Source: SMWD01 sp051008895 (GTDB taxonomy: Bacteria > Pseudomonadota > Gammaproteobacteria > Steroidobacterales > GCA-2729495). Taken from it: a DNA stretch of 24,357 nt. Position numbers and translations under genes: made by a program. Under the pieces are notes generated by a model, which saw only the letters and a list, made by a program, of their open reading frames with translations, did no database searches and was not told where the DNA came from. Below are positions 1-7,811 of this stretch, piece by piece (the stretch's first letter is position 1; every line of letters starts with the position of its first letter). The DNA is taken from positions 1 through 24,357 of the forward strand of contig JBPCXI010000092.1 of assembly GCA_051008895.1 (NCBI GenBank), read 5' to 3'.

Positions 1-155
1 ACTTCATACGGCACGCAGCGGTCCTTGAAAGTAAACGGCGGCGGACCGTCGGCGAACGCCGATATCGGGACAACCATCAGCAACAAGAGTTTTGCGTGCG
101 TCAGCACGCGCGCGACCGCAACCGGGAAAACGCGCTTATCTCGATCGTTTTTCAT
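1..155 (-). CDS. N-terminal fragment of a secreted protein of unknown function
   Basis: An open frame starts with ATG at 155-153 and runs off the left edge of the window, giving 51 visible residues. A purine-rich ribosome binding site (AGGGAGAAAGAG on the minus strand) sits directly before the ATG. The N-terminus is basic (MKNDRDKR...), followed by a hydrophobic stretch around residues 22-33 (LLLLMVVPISAFA) and a probable signal peptidase site after AFA, so the product is probably exported. The visible mature part (DGPPPFTFKDRCVPYEV) was not recognised. It lies 62 bases downstream of the dihaem protein gene on the same strand, so the two are probably co-transcribed and it could be a periplasmic partner of that enzyme; this is inference from position only. 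Confidence 0.65.
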   Translation of the reverse strand, partial: MKNDRDKRVFPVAVARVLTHAKLLLLMVVPISAFADGPPPFTFKDRCVPYE

Positions 156-217
156 CTCTTTCTCCCTGCGGGCCGTCGCGTATCCTCGGCCCAAGGTCAA
201 TTCTTCGGTTCGTGATC

Positions 218-3160
218 TCATTGCAGGAAATTCTCCTGATCAATGCACGGCGCGGAATTCGCCAAACGTCCGCCCGCGCCAACAGCCTGGATCAGCTCGA
301 GCTGATCCGTCGACTGGCCCGGATTCTTGTTGTCCGGCGTCACGAATCCGCCATCACCGCGCGCACCGTCCGCGATCCGGATCTCCGGATGATCGAACGG
401 CGCCAGTTCACAGCGCACCCGCTCGTCGGTGAACGACTCGAGGAACGCGACGAGGTCGTCGAGATCCTGGTCGCTCAAGCCCAGCGGATGGATGTTCGGC
501 GCGAGATCGCCGAGGTTCTCAACCGCGAAGTCGCCGCCGCGGTTGTAGAACTCCATGACCTGCCTGAGCGTCAGCTGGCCGCCGTTGTGGAAGAACGGTG
601 CAGTCAGCGTGACATTGCGCAGGTGCGGCACCTTGAACGCGCCGTCGACGGCCTTCGGCATGTTCGAAATCGCGTCGAAATTCGCCAAGTTCGGGATGAA
701 AAACGGCGGAGAGCCGACCGGATCGTACGCCGGCACCGCATCGTCGCCCCGGCCCGGCCGCGGCGGGAAAAATTGCGGCGCTAGATTGAACTCCGGCGGC
801 ATGAACCAATTGAAGCCGGCGAATTCGCAGGTTGCCTGGTCGGCCATATCGAACGGCGGCGGCGCCGGATCGAATGGCGGGAACGGCAGCGAGCAATAGT
901 CATTGCCGAATTCGGGGTTCGCCTCCAGACGGTGCGTCAGCCAGGCGTAGCCGTCGAAACCGCCCGGGAAGAACACGGCATCGCCATACCAGTTAAACGG
1001 CTCCGCGACGCGCGAGAAATTCAGACTCTTGATCGCGTCGACGTCCGCGGCCGGCGTTCCCAGCAGCTGGTTAATCCACTGCTGCGTGAATGACAGCGGC
1101 ACACCGAACGGGTCGTCGGCGCCGACTCCGGGGTCCTCGGCCGTCGGACGGACACCGATGTTATAGAACGCGGTGTCGTAGACCGTCGGCACTTCCAGCG
1201 TGAAGTCACCGGCGATCGCGCCGGACGCCAGCGTCACACCGTAGGCCGGCGGAATCGGGTAACAGACCGGGCACGGCGCCGGTGCGCCGGCAAAAATCAC
1301 CTGCTTGACCTCGGCCGTGTCTGTGCCGACGCCATTGTCAACGATCGTAATCTCGAGCTCGAAAGGCGGACCGCAGTCGACGCGGAACACCGCGTCCCTG
1401 GTACTCGTATCCGCAAAGTCGGACGGCCCCGGTGGCTCGGGCGGGATGCCGGATCCCGGCGTCGGCGGCGGCTGGGTCCGATCCTGGTTCATCAGGAAGG
1501 ACCGGACCGCGCAGGCGCCGCCATTTAGCGTGATCTCGCCACCGACCGCGGCCGGATAAATGCTTGGCAGGCCGCGCGAACCGGCCGTACCGTCGATCGC
1601 GAAGGCGCCGACCGTGCCCGACCCGCTGATGAAATACTGGAACAGGTTCTCGGCGATGTTGACGCCGTCACCTCGACGCATGCGTTCGACGAGCTGCTCC
1701 CGTTCCGGGAACTCGCCGGACTCTTCTTCCTCGGTGAACGGGAACGTCGCCGTCGTGAACAGCGGCCCCTGATGACAGGTGCTGCAGTTGCCGCGCGCAC
1801 CGACCGTGTTCGTGAAGAACAGGTTCATGCCGCGCATCTGCGCCTCGGTCAGGATACCTTTGGTATTCGTGACGACAGGCGCCCGCCCGCCGGGTGCCTC
1901 GGCCCACTGGTCATACGGCGCGTCGTCGGACACCAACGTACGCAGGTACGCCTCTATCGCCAGCCCCCAGATCAACGAGAAGTTCGCCTCCATCAGCGTG
2001 TACTCGTCGGTATTCGCGGGCGTGCCGCTACCGACCTCGTTCTTGTCGACGTCGAAAAGCTTGTCTGAGTCCCAGAAGCGATCCGAGATCGCCGCCTCGA
2101 TCAGGGTCGAATACGGAATCCCATTGTTGCCGGGACCGTCCAGGCCGTCCTTCGGGTGGGCGGACATCGGCCCCAGCACGCTGTCCTGCGGGTGCACGCG
2201 CTGGCCCGTCAGCGCCTCGGCGGTAACCATCTTCTTGCCGATCTTGAGGAAGTTGCGGCTCGCCAGCGTCACCAGATCTGTGCCGCAGGACATTTCGAAA
2301 TCGCTGCTCGGCGGCCCGACGGACTGAGATGCGAGACTCCCATTCTCAAACGCGACCTGGATCTCCGCGACGTTGGCGCCTTGCTTCTCGAGGATACGCG
2401 CGGCCGCGTTACGCTGACCGAACGGATCGACGCCATTGAAGATGTTGTTCGCCCGGCCGTCCCAGAAGTTACGGTGATTGAATGCCGCGTTGATCACCGT
2501 CGGCGTGTTGCGCGGCTCGACCCGGCGCACGTTGATGTTGTTCAGGTGAAAACCGAGCGGATCCGGGCTGACAATCGTGCAGTCGTCGTCCGACCGTCCG
2601 CCGGCTTTCTTCCCGCCCATGTTCGGTGCCCCGGGGATCACATCGTTGAACGTCGCCGCGAACGTGCCCTGCGACGACGTCACTTCGTCGGTGTCGAACA
2701 GCACTGCCGAGTCGCGGTCAGCCGGGTCCGCAAGTTGATGAAACGGAAAATCACCGGCCGCAAGCGTGTAATTCGGCCCGCCTGTACCGGTCGCCGTCGG
2801 ATCGAACACCCCGTTGCCGCCCTTGATGCCCGGGCTCAGCTGGTTCGTCTCGCGCGCGTCCGCCCCCGCGTGATAGTGACAGGTCCCGCATGCGACGCCG
2901 TCACTGCCGACCTGCATATCCCAGTAAAAGGCCTTGCCGAGCGCGATCGCGGCTGCTTCGTCCTTGATGAAGCCGTTCGTGCCGTCGGGCGTGCTTTCGT
3001 CGACGACCGGCAGACCGGAAATCGTCTCGACGATCGTCGGCAGGTCGAGTTCCTTCGCCGACGGCGGTGGATCGGTTGGCGTTTCGATGAACTGCCCGAG
3101 CGCTGTCGTCGCGGCAAACGACGCGAGCAGGGCATATACGCGCGGCAAGGACGGGTTCAT
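218..3160 (-). CDS. Very large dihaem cytochrome c peroxidase/MauG-family protein
   Basis: 980 residues. The start is the ATG at 3160, preceded by GGGGAGACAC, rather than the ATG 15 bases upstream. A signal peptide (about residues 1-22, ending TTALGQ) predicts periplasmic location. Two c-type haem sites are present: CGTCH at 91-95, within a typical LGKAFYWDMQVGSDGVACGTCH context, and CSTCH at 459-463. Other family marks are NTPTVINAAFNHRNFWDGRA between the haems and a C-terminal block near residues 835-900 (FKVPHLRNV, then FFHNGG and LRQVMEFYNRGGDF). Bacterial CCP/MauG enzymes reduce peroxide or carry out high-valent-iron oxidations using two haems, but usually have about 330-450 residues. 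Here the haem sites are 368 residues apart, and about 370 residues separate haem 2 from the C-terminal block, so there are large insertions. A C630-P-V-C633-Y stretch lacks the haem-ligand His. Substrate unknown. Confidence 0.85.
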   Translation of the reverse strand: MNPSLPRVYALLASFAATTALGQFIETPTDPPPSAKELDLPTIVETISGLPVVDESTPDGTNGFIKDEAAAIALGKAFYWDMQVGSDGVACGTCHYHAGADARETNQLSPGIKGGNGVFDPTATGTGGPNYTLAAGDFPFHQLADPADRDSAVLFDTDEVTSSQGTFAATFNDVIPGAPNMGGKKAGGRSDDDCTIVSPDPLGFHLNNINVRRVEPRNTPTVINAAFNHRNFWDGRANNIFNGVDPFGQRNAAARILEKQGANVAEIQVAFENGSLASQSVGPPSSDFEMSCGTDLVTLASRNFLKIGKKMVTAEALTGQRVHPQDSVLGPMSAHPKDGLDGPGNNGIPYSTLIEAAISDRFWDSDKLFDVDKNEVGSGTPANTDEYTLMEANFSLIWGLAIEAYLRTLVSDDAPYDQWAEAPGGRAPVVTNTKGILTEAQMRGMNLFFTNTVGARGNCSTCHQGPLFTTATFPFTEEEESGEFPEREQLVERMRRGDGVNIAENLFQYFISGSGTVGAFAIDGTAGSRGLPSIYPAAVGGEITLNGGACAVRSFLMNQDRTQPPPTPGSGIPPEPPGPSDFADTSTRDAVFRVDCGPPFELEITIVDNGVGTDTAEVKQVIFAGAPAPCPVCYPIPPAYGVTLASGAIAGDFTLEVPTVYDTAFYNIGVRPTAEDPGVGADDPFGVPLSFTQQWINQLLGTPAADVDAIKSLNFSRVAEPFNWYGDAVFFPGGFDGYAWLTHRLEANPEFGNDYCSLPFPPFDPAPPPFDMADQATCEFAGFNWFMPPEFNLAPQFFPPRPGRGDDAVPAYDPVGSPPFFIPNLANFDAISNMPKAVDGAFKVPHLRNVTLTAPFFHNGGQLTLRQVMEFYNRGGDFAVENLGDLAPNIHPLGLSDQDLDDLVAFLESFTDERVRCELAPFDHPEIRIADGARGDGGFVTPDNKNPGQSTDQLELIQAVGAGGRLANSAPCIDQENFLQ

Positions 3161-3505
3161 GATGTGTCTCCCCATGCATGACCATCCCTGGCAGGACTGC
3201 GAAGCGTCAAGGCCGGCGCTTCGTTCGTGCTCCGCCGGGAACGCATCATGGCGACGCGACTCCCGATCCGGAACTTGATTCTAGTTGACATTAATTAACA
3301 GTTACGCCGGACGCGCGCAACAGAGGCGCGGGGGTTCTACATCGGCCCGGAGAAAGGTTCGACGTTCAGAACCCAATCAAAAATTGGTCGCAAGGTACCG
3401 AATGAAAAGCACAATAACCTGGTGCCTCGATGGCATCATCAGGCGCCAGCGGCGCACAGCGTGAATACGCCAATCGACGCTGGCGCCGCTGGTCGGTCGC
3501 CAACA
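3161..3505. other. Intergenic region upstream of the dihaem gene
   Basis: 345 bases with no convincing gene. It holds an AT-rich island in otherwise GC-rich DNA around 3278-3303, including the 8-base palindrome TTAATTAA. On the minus strand TAGAAT (3283-3278) could be a -10 box for the dihaem gene with a leader of about 118 bases, but no good -35 is seen at the right distance. The 3' end of the oxidoreductase operon reaches 3506, so the right part of this region is also its 3' flank. Confidence 0.3.
3442..3487 (-). terminator. Possible hairpin after the ubiX operon
   Basis: An inverted repeat has 10-base perfect arms (GGCGCCAGCG at 3442-3451 and its complement at 3478-3487) around a 26-base loop, 18 bases past the stop of the last operon gene. 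There is no T-tract, so it is at best a weak or factor-assisted terminator. Confidence 0.25.
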
Positions 3506-4456
3506 CTAGTAATCTTTGACGTTGATGATGATTTTGCCGACCGCGCGTTCAGTCTGACTGCGTTCGTGCGCGGCGCGAATTTCGGCGAGCGAAAAATCGC
3601 TGTCGATCACCGGTCGCAGCTCGCCCTGCTCCACCCACTGCGACAACAGGTCGAGATCCGCGGCCAGCGGCGTCCAGGCGACGAAGTAACCCTTGCCGTT
3701 CTCGCGCGTCGTCTGGCCCGGGATAAAGAAGTCGATGCCCGGTACGGGCACCAGCGTCAGGTAGACACCGTCGTCGGCCAGCGACTGCAACGCATGGTTC
3801 AAGTCGAGCGCGCCGACAGCGTCATAGATGATGTCGTAGGTGTCGTCGTCGCGGAGCACGTCCTCGGACGTGTAGTCGATGACCGCGTCGGCACCGAGCT
3901 CGCGCACCAGGTCGGCGTTTTTCGCGCTGCAGACACCGGTGACATGGGCGCCCATATGCTTCGCGATCTGGATTGCGAATACGCCGACGCCGCCGGACGC
4001 GCCGACGAGCAGCACACGATCGCCCGACTTGATGTCGCCGCAATCGCGCAGGCCATACAGCGGCGTCAGTCCGGCCAGCGGTATGCCGGCCGCCTCGCGA
4101 TGCGTCAATGACGCCGGCTTGTTCGCCACCGTCGACGGATTCAGCGCGACGAACTCGGCGTAGCACTTGCCCGCGCCGTTGTCGGAGCGCGCATAGACCT
4201 CATCCCCGACCGCTAAACCGCTGACGTCCGCGCCGACTTCGACGACGACGCCCGACGCGTCAAGGCCCAGGACCATCGGAAAGTCATTGCCGTAGCGCGC
4301 GGCCATCATGCCCTCACGAATCTTCCAGTCGATCGGGTTGACCGCGGCCGCATGCACTTCAACTAGAACCTGGCCCGGATCGATTGCCGGTTTCGGTATA
4401 TCGCGAACTTCGAGATGCGCCGCCGGGCCGAATGAATCGATAACCGCCGCTTTCAT
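3506..4456 (-). CDS. MDR-superfamily NAD(P)-dependent quinone oxidoreductase-like protein
   Basis: 316 residues, cytosolic. The start is the ATG at 4456, which overlaps the TGA of the upstream gene in ATGA. The N-terminal GroES-like domain (about 1-120) reads MKAAVIDSFGPAAHLEVRDI and VHAAAVNPIDWKIREG, typical of the zinc-free quinone reductase branch of medium-chain dehydrogenases. The Rossmann part carries VGASGGVG at 151-158, the usual nucleotide-binding motif of this branch, followed by ASGGVGVFAIQIAKHMGAHV. The cysteine/histidine ligands of zinc alcohol dehydrogenases are not in place. Members reduce quinones or enones with NADPH; the substrate cannot be read from the sequence. Translational coupling to the YhbP-like gene and ubiX suggests a shared redox job, but this is inference. 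Confidence 0.88.
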   Translation of the reverse strand: MKAAVIDSFGPAAHLEVRDIPKPAIDPGQVLVEVHAAAVNPIDWKIREGMMAARYGNDFPMVLGLDASGVVVEVGADVSGLAVGDEVYARSDNGAGKCYAEFVALNPSTVANKPASLTHREAAGIPLAGLTPLYGLRDCGDIKSGDRVLLVGASGGVGVFAIQIAKHMGAHVTGVCSAKNADLVRELGADAVIDYTSEDVLRDDDTYDIIYDAVGALDLNHALQSLADDGVYLTLVPVPGIDFFIPGQTTRENGKGYFVAWTPLAADLDLLSQWVEQGELRPVIDSDFSLAEIRAAHERSQTERAVGKIIINVKDY

Positions 4457-4935
4457 GAAGACACCTCGATTTCCGCCTTGAATCCGAACCAGCGACTGTT
4501 GTCGATCAGCCGGATCCATGTCGGTGCGAGCCGATACAGGTTTGCGGCCTTCAGCCGCTCCGCGATCGTGCGCTCGTCGTCACTCTTGGGCGCCTCGAAC
4601 AGCGTTTTGACGTCATGAAACTTGCCGAGGTAATGGCCGAGTGCGGTGATTCGTTCGGTGCCCGTGACGATCGAGACGCGCCCCTCTATTTGCAGCCCCT
4701 TCACGTCCGTCCACGCGCCGCTGTCCGCATTGACCGTGGCTACCGCGTCGGCCGACTCTTCTATATGCCGCGCATGGCGCGTGCGGTAGTCGGAGACGAA
4801 ATACAGGTTCAGGCGCTTGTCGCTGGCGAAAAACAGGCTCGCTGCCCAAGGCTTGCCATCGTGACAGGTCGCGAGCGTGATCGTGTTGTGCTCCGCGAGC
4901 ATGTCACGAACCGCCTCGCGATGATCGTCATTCAT
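4453..4935 (-). CDS. YhbP-like (UPF0306) pyridoxamine 5'-phosphate oxidase-fold protein
   Basis: 160 residues, no signal peptide. The ATG at 4935 overlaps the ubiX stop by one base (TGATG), and the 3' end overlaps the next gene in ATGA, so all three genes are translationally coupled. The pattern LAEHNTITLATCHDGKPWAASLFFAS, then YFVSDYRTRHARHI, then VKGLQIEGRV belongs to the split-barrel flavin-binding fold. The RTRHA segment, the ATVN segment and the C-terminal IDNSRWFGFKAEI resemble E. coli YhbP. Members of this fold bind FMN, F420 or haem, and YhbP itself has no settled function to my knowledge. A longer in-frame extension to 5259 is open, but it lies inside ubiX in another frame and is rejected as the start. 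Assignment to the fold is firm; assignment to YhbP is from remembered similarity. Confidence 0.8.
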   Translation of the reverse strand: MNDDHREAVRDMLAEHNTITLATCHDGKPWAASLFFASDKRLNLYFVSDYRTRHARHIEESADAVATVNADSGAWTDVKGLQIEGRVSIVTGTERITALGHYLGKFHDVKTLFEAPKSDDERTIAERLKAANLYRLAPTWIRLIDNSRWFGFKAEIEVSS

Positions 4936-5513
4936 CAGGACTCGTCGCGGCCGCCGGCGCCCTGCCAGCGCTTGACCAGACCGCTGTCCAATCCGAACAG
5001 GTCGAGCAGGCGCCCGACCGTGTGATTGATCATGTCGTCGACCGACTGCGGATCGTTGTAGAACGCAGGCATCGGCGGCACGATGACCGCACCCATCTGT
5101 GCCGCTTCGTACAGCAGCCGGCAATGGCCGACGTGCAGCGGCGTCTCGCGCGGCACGAGCACGAGCCGGCGTTGTTCTTTCAATACGACATCGGCGGCCC
5201 TGACGACGAGGCGCTCGGCATAGGAGTTTACGACGCCGGACAACGTCTTCATCGAACACGGCGCGATGACCATGCCGTCGGTCTGGTAGGAACCGCTCGC
5301 GATGGTCGCAGCGAGGTTCTGGTCGCTATGGACGACGTCGGCCATGTCCTCGACTTCCTTGGCCTGGTAACCGGTCTCGAGCGCGATATTGAGCTTCGCC
5401 CCGTTGCTCATGACGAGGTGGCTCTCGACATCGGGCTGGTTGCGCAGCACCTCCAGCAGCCGGATTCCGTAGATCACGCCGCTCGCACCGGACATCCCAA
5501 CGATTAAACGCAT
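4935..5513 (-). CDS. ubiX: Flavin prenyltransferase UbiX
   Basis: 192 residues, the normal length for the family. UbiX joins dimethylallyl phosphate to FMN to make prenylated FMN, the cofactor of UbiD-type decarboxylases in ubiquinone and aromatic-acid metabolism. Visible marks are the N-terminal flavin loop GMSGASG (6-12), the segment ASGSYQTDGMVIAPCSMKT (72-90) and the conserved PRETPLH (121-127). The ATG at 5513 follows GGGGTGTT; the frame stays open upstream to 5609, but that extension is arginine-rich and unlike the family. It is the first gene of a three-gene overlapping operon. No ubiD is visible in the window, so its partner must be elsewhere. Confidence 0.95.
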   Translation of the reverse strand: MRLIVGMSGASGVIYGIRLLEVLRNQPDVESHLVMSNGAKLNIALETGYQAKEVEDMADVVHSDQNLAATIASGSYQTDGMVIAPCSMKTLSGVVNSYAERLVVRAADVVLKEQRRLVLVPRETPLHVGHCRLLYEAAQMGAVIVPPMPAFYNDPQSVDDMINHTVGRLLDLFGLDSGLVKRWQGAGGRDES

Positions 5514-5779
5514 AACACCCCGCTTCCCGAATTGGCGACCCCGTCGCCGACTGCGTAATGATACGGAGGCGCGAGAACCGGCACCACCGCCGCCAGCGTC
5601 CCGTCGCACCGCCGACCGCGGCGCGCACCATGCGGTCGCGACGCCGCGCCCCGACTGGCCCGGCGCGGCATTTTCGGTACAGTGTTGCCGCCGAAGTTGC
5701 TAGAATCCGGGCTCGAAAACAGAATGCCGAAGCGTCCGACAGGATCGCGACTGCCGGCCGCCACCAAGGGGAATCCTTA
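5514..5779. other. Divergent intergenic region, ubiX and outer-membrane protein
   Basis: 266 bases between divergently transcribed genes, so both promoters should lie here. On the minus strand TATCAT (5563-5558) is a good -10 match 45 bases before the ubiX ATG, without a recognisable -35. On the plus strand TAGAAT (5701-5706) is a -10 candidate about 75 bases before the outer-membrane gene; its -35 is also weak. No hairpin or operator stands out. Confidence 0.25.
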
Positions 5780-6406
5780 ATGAGACGAGTGAGTATTGCG
5801 CTATTGAGCGGTCTGTTGGCCATGTACGGGCCCGCCGCCCTGGCTGTGGATTTTCCCAATGGCCTCTACTGGGGCGTCAACGCAGGTGTCGCCGAAGACA
5901 CGGATTTCTGTGGCCGGTTTACGCCTGCGTTCCAGTTTTCCGAGCTTCCCGGCTGCGATGACCGGGATTTCGGCTGGCAACTCTATGCCGGCTATCAGTT
6001 TATGAAATGGATCAGCGCCGAGGGCGGCTATACAGATCTCGGCAGTTCCGACCAGCGCGTCGTCCAGGACTCCATCGTCTCGAAGGTGAAGGGCTGGAAC
6101 CTGGGAATCGCGTTCACGCTGCCGTATCTCGAGAAGATCGGCCTGTACGGCCTCGGCGGCGCATACTTCTGGGACAAGGATGTGGTGTTACGGAGAACGG
6201 GCTTGAGCGTATCCGACGCGGTATCCGACACCGGCACCGATTACTACTATGGCATCGCGCTGCGTTACCCGTTCACCGAGAAGATCGGCATCAGTATCGA
6301 ATTCAAAGAGTTCCGCGACGTCGGCAGCAAGAAGTCAGGCCAGGTCATCGTCGTCGGCAACAGCGACCACAGACTGTACACCGGCGGTCTAACTTTCCGT
6401 TTCTGA
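5780..6406 (+). CDS. Small outer-membrane beta-barrel protein
   Basis: 208 residues. The ATG at 5780 has AAGGGG eight bases upstream. A signal peptide (residues 1-22, ending AALA) is followed by alternating strands rich in aromatic residues and glycine (GLYWGVNAGV, WQLYAGYQFMKWISAEGGY, GWNLGIAFTLPY, DYYYGIALRYPF) and a C-terminal LTFRF. A final phenylalanine is the usual signal for assembly by the BAM complex. Length and strand count fit an eight-stranded OmpA/OmpW/opacity-type barrel, typically involved in membrane stability, adhesion or passage of small molecules. Two cysteines (44 and 59) in the first surface-loop region could form a disulfide, which is not usual in small barrels. No periplasmic OmpA domain follows. 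The specific role is unknown. Confidence 0.85.
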   Translation: MRRVSIALLSGLLAMYGPAALAVDFPNGLYWGVNAGVAEDTDFCGRFTPAFQFSELPGCDDRDFGWQLYAGYQFMKWISAEGGYTDLGSSDQRVVQDSIVSKVKGWNLGIAFTLPYLEKIGLYGLGGAYFWDKDVVLRRTGLSVSDAVSDTGTDYYYGIALRYPFTEKIGISIEFKEFRDVGSKKSGQVIVVGNSDHRLYTGGLTFRF

Positions 6407-6835
6407 GGTCGCGGCCTTGCGCCGCTCCTCGGCCTCCGCGCGCCGGCGCGGGCGCCATCCGAACCCCGAAAATGCGTCGTGCCGGCGATCGATACTGGTG
6501 CGCCGATCGTCCTCGGGTCGCATGATGCAGCGACACTCTTCAAAGTCGCAATCCGGCAACGGCAGTTTTGGCGCGTCGCCCTGCAGGTAACGCTCCCGCG
6601 CGATCGCTTTTACCGCATCGCAACAATTCAGGCCAGGCTGGACTGACACCCCATAGAACTGCTTCTCGCGCCTGCTCGGCGCATTGCGCGTCACCTGGAT
6701 CGGCCCGAGCGCATCGGCGTCCGGATAACGCGCGCCGTTCTTCTTTGCTGCGCCGCGGGCGCGCAGAATCACCACCAACGCGGCTGCCGCGACGCTGATG
6801 CCAGCCCCTATTGCAAGTAATTCCAGGTTGCCCAT
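6389..6835 (-). CDS. Membrane-anchored cysteine-cluster protein of unknown function
   Basis: 148 residues. One membrane helix (about residues 4-24) is followed by a basic linker and a soluble part with C71-C72, C96, C101 and C103 (NCCDAVKAIA, then LPLPDCDFEECRC) and the sequence PEDDRRTSIDRR. I recall similar short hypothetical proteins in gammaproteobacteria with the same CxxA-x(n)-LPLPxC-x(4)-CxC layout followed by charged DRR residues, but no function. The cysteines could bind a metal or an Fe-S cluster. The tail is very rich in Arg, Glu and Ala. The 3' end overlaps the convergent outer-membrane gene by 18 bases. No clear ribosome binding site precedes the ATG at 6835. Confidence 0.65.
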   Translation of the reverse strand: MGNLELLAIGAGISVAAAALVVILRARGAAKKNGARYPDADALGPIQVTRNAPSRREKQFYGVSVQPGLNCCDAVKAIARERYLQGDAPKLPLPDCDFEECRCIMRPEDDRRTSIDRRHDAFSGFGWRPRRRAEAEERRKAATSETES

Positions 6836-6934
6836 GGTGACTATGTGAACCCGTTCGCCGAATTCGACTTGGTTAATCTGTTAAATCATCGCTCGATTGG
6901 GCCGGTGTGTCCGGGATCTCCGTCTCAGTATCGG

Positions 6935-6971
6935 ATGACGACGGGGGATGACGACGGGGGATGACGATGGG
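6935..6971. repeat. 13-base tandem repeat, nearly three copies
   Basis: The unit ATGACGACGGGGG occurs twice exactly (6935-6947 and 6948-6960), followed by a partial copy with a one-base change (6961-6971, ATGACGATGGG). Copy number could vary by slippage. It lies about 200 bases before the pilin operon start. Confidence 0.85.
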
Positions 6972-7066
6972 CAATCGTCGATGCGCGACAGGCGATCGTC
7001 ACCAAGCCGTCGAATGCTCACAAACCCACGATCTGCAGAAAACTGCATTTAGCGACTCGAATCGCG

Positions 7067-7097
7067 TTGACATAATCACGTGACGCAGTTCTAGAAA
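7067..7097 (+). promoter_or_regulatory. Probable sigma-70 promoter of the minor pilin operon
   Basis: A perfect TTGACA (7067-7072) is followed after 19 bases by TAGAAA (7092-7097), about 79 bases before the first ATG. The spacer holds the 8-base palindrome TCACGTGA (7076-7083), a possible regulator site between the two boxes. The spacer is longer than the ideal 17 bases. Confidence 0.45.
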
Positions 7098-7175
7098 ATC
7101 GCGTTCGCGACGGTCGACTAACCGCTAATCGGCTCGCACCAACACACTGTTTTAGGGCAGGCAGAATCCCCTGTC

Positions 7176-7811
7176 ATGAACAGATACAACAGTTCCGGCT
7201 TCACCATGATCGAGCTCCTGGTCACCGTAATGGTCGTGGCCGTCGTGCTCGGCATCGGCGTCCCCGCTTTCAACGATCTGATTTCCAACAATCGGATGGC
7301 GGCGACGGCGAATGACATCGTGTCGCAGTTTCACCTGGCGCGCACCGAGGCCATCAAGCGGCGCGCAAACGTGTCCGCATGCCCGAGCGCCGACGGCGCG
7401 ACGTGCGGCGCGGGTATCGGGTTCGAATCCGGCTGGATCGTATTTGTGGATTGCAGCACGTCCGCGCCGCCACCGCTCGGCACGTGCGGGCCACCCAACC
7501 TGAATGTCGACGCGTTCGACCTGGTGCTGCACACGCATGCGGCGCTGGACCCGGACATAGGTGGCAACTTCACCGACGACGGCAACCTGCCGCTGTTTAT
7601 CTCGTACGCGCCGACCGGGTTTCCGCGCAACCTGCCGGGCGGCCAGCCGTTCAATGCGAATTTTCAGCTCTGCGATCACCGCGGCAATCACGACACCGGC
7701 AACGGCATTGCGGCCGGACGTTGGATCCAGATTTCACCGACCGGTCGGCCGCAGATCTTTCGTGACCTGATTTACGTCCAGGGCGGCCAGAACCCCCTCG
7801 GCGGCTGCTAA
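7176..7811 (+). CDS. fimT: GspH/FimT-type minor pilin (cluster 1)
   Basis: 211 residues. The class III leader MNRYNSSG ends in the prepilin peptidase site G8^F, with Glu at mature position 5 (FTMIELLVTV) and a hydrophobic helix (about 9-30), as in all type IV pilin-like proteins. The rest matches the GspH/FimT family: NNRMAATANDIVSQFHLARTEA after the helix and a C-terminal LCDHRGN...GRWIQISPTGRPQI block. Such proteins sit in the inner membrane until extracted and help prime pilus assembly as part of the tip complex with PilV, PilW, PilX and PilE. It is the first gene of the operon; its TAA overlaps the next ATG by one base. A related copy lies at 22924-23487. Pseudomonas would call the corresponding gene fimU or fimT. 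Confidence 0.9.
   Translation: MNRYNSSGFTMIELLVTVMVVAVVLGIGVPAFNDLISNNRMAATANDIVSQFHLARTEAIKRRANVSACPSADGATCGAGIGFESGWIVFVDCSTSAPPPLGTCGPPNLNVDAFDLVLHTHAALDPDIGGNFTDDGNLPLFISYAPTGFPRNLPGGQPFNANFQLCDHRGNHDTGNGIAAGRWIQISPTGRPQIFRDLIYVQGGQNPLGGC

Larger units (their letters stand above)
6836..7175. other. Intergenic region before the minor pilin operon
   Basis: 340 bases without a convincing gene. It carries the promoter region of the divergent cysteine-cluster gene, a short tandem repeat (6935-6971) and a probable sigma-70 promoter for the pilin operon (7067-7097), each listed separately. Confidence 0.5.

Noticed and set aside
1256..1273. CPVCYP in the dihaem protein as a third haem site
   Set aside because: The residue after the second Cys is Tyr, not His, so it is not a c-type haem motif.
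2156..3181. Open frame on the plus strand opposite the dihaem gene
   Set aside because: It is rich in Arg, Val and Asp, a shadow composition, and lies opposite the first haem site of the real protein.
3285..3290. TTGACA on the plus strand as a promoter
   Set aside because: No -10 box at a suitable distance and no plus-strand gene downstream.
4936..5259. N-terminal extension of the YhbP-like protein
   Set aside because: It would overlap more than 300 bases of ubiX; the ATG at 4935 matches the family start and shares TGATG with the ubiX stop.
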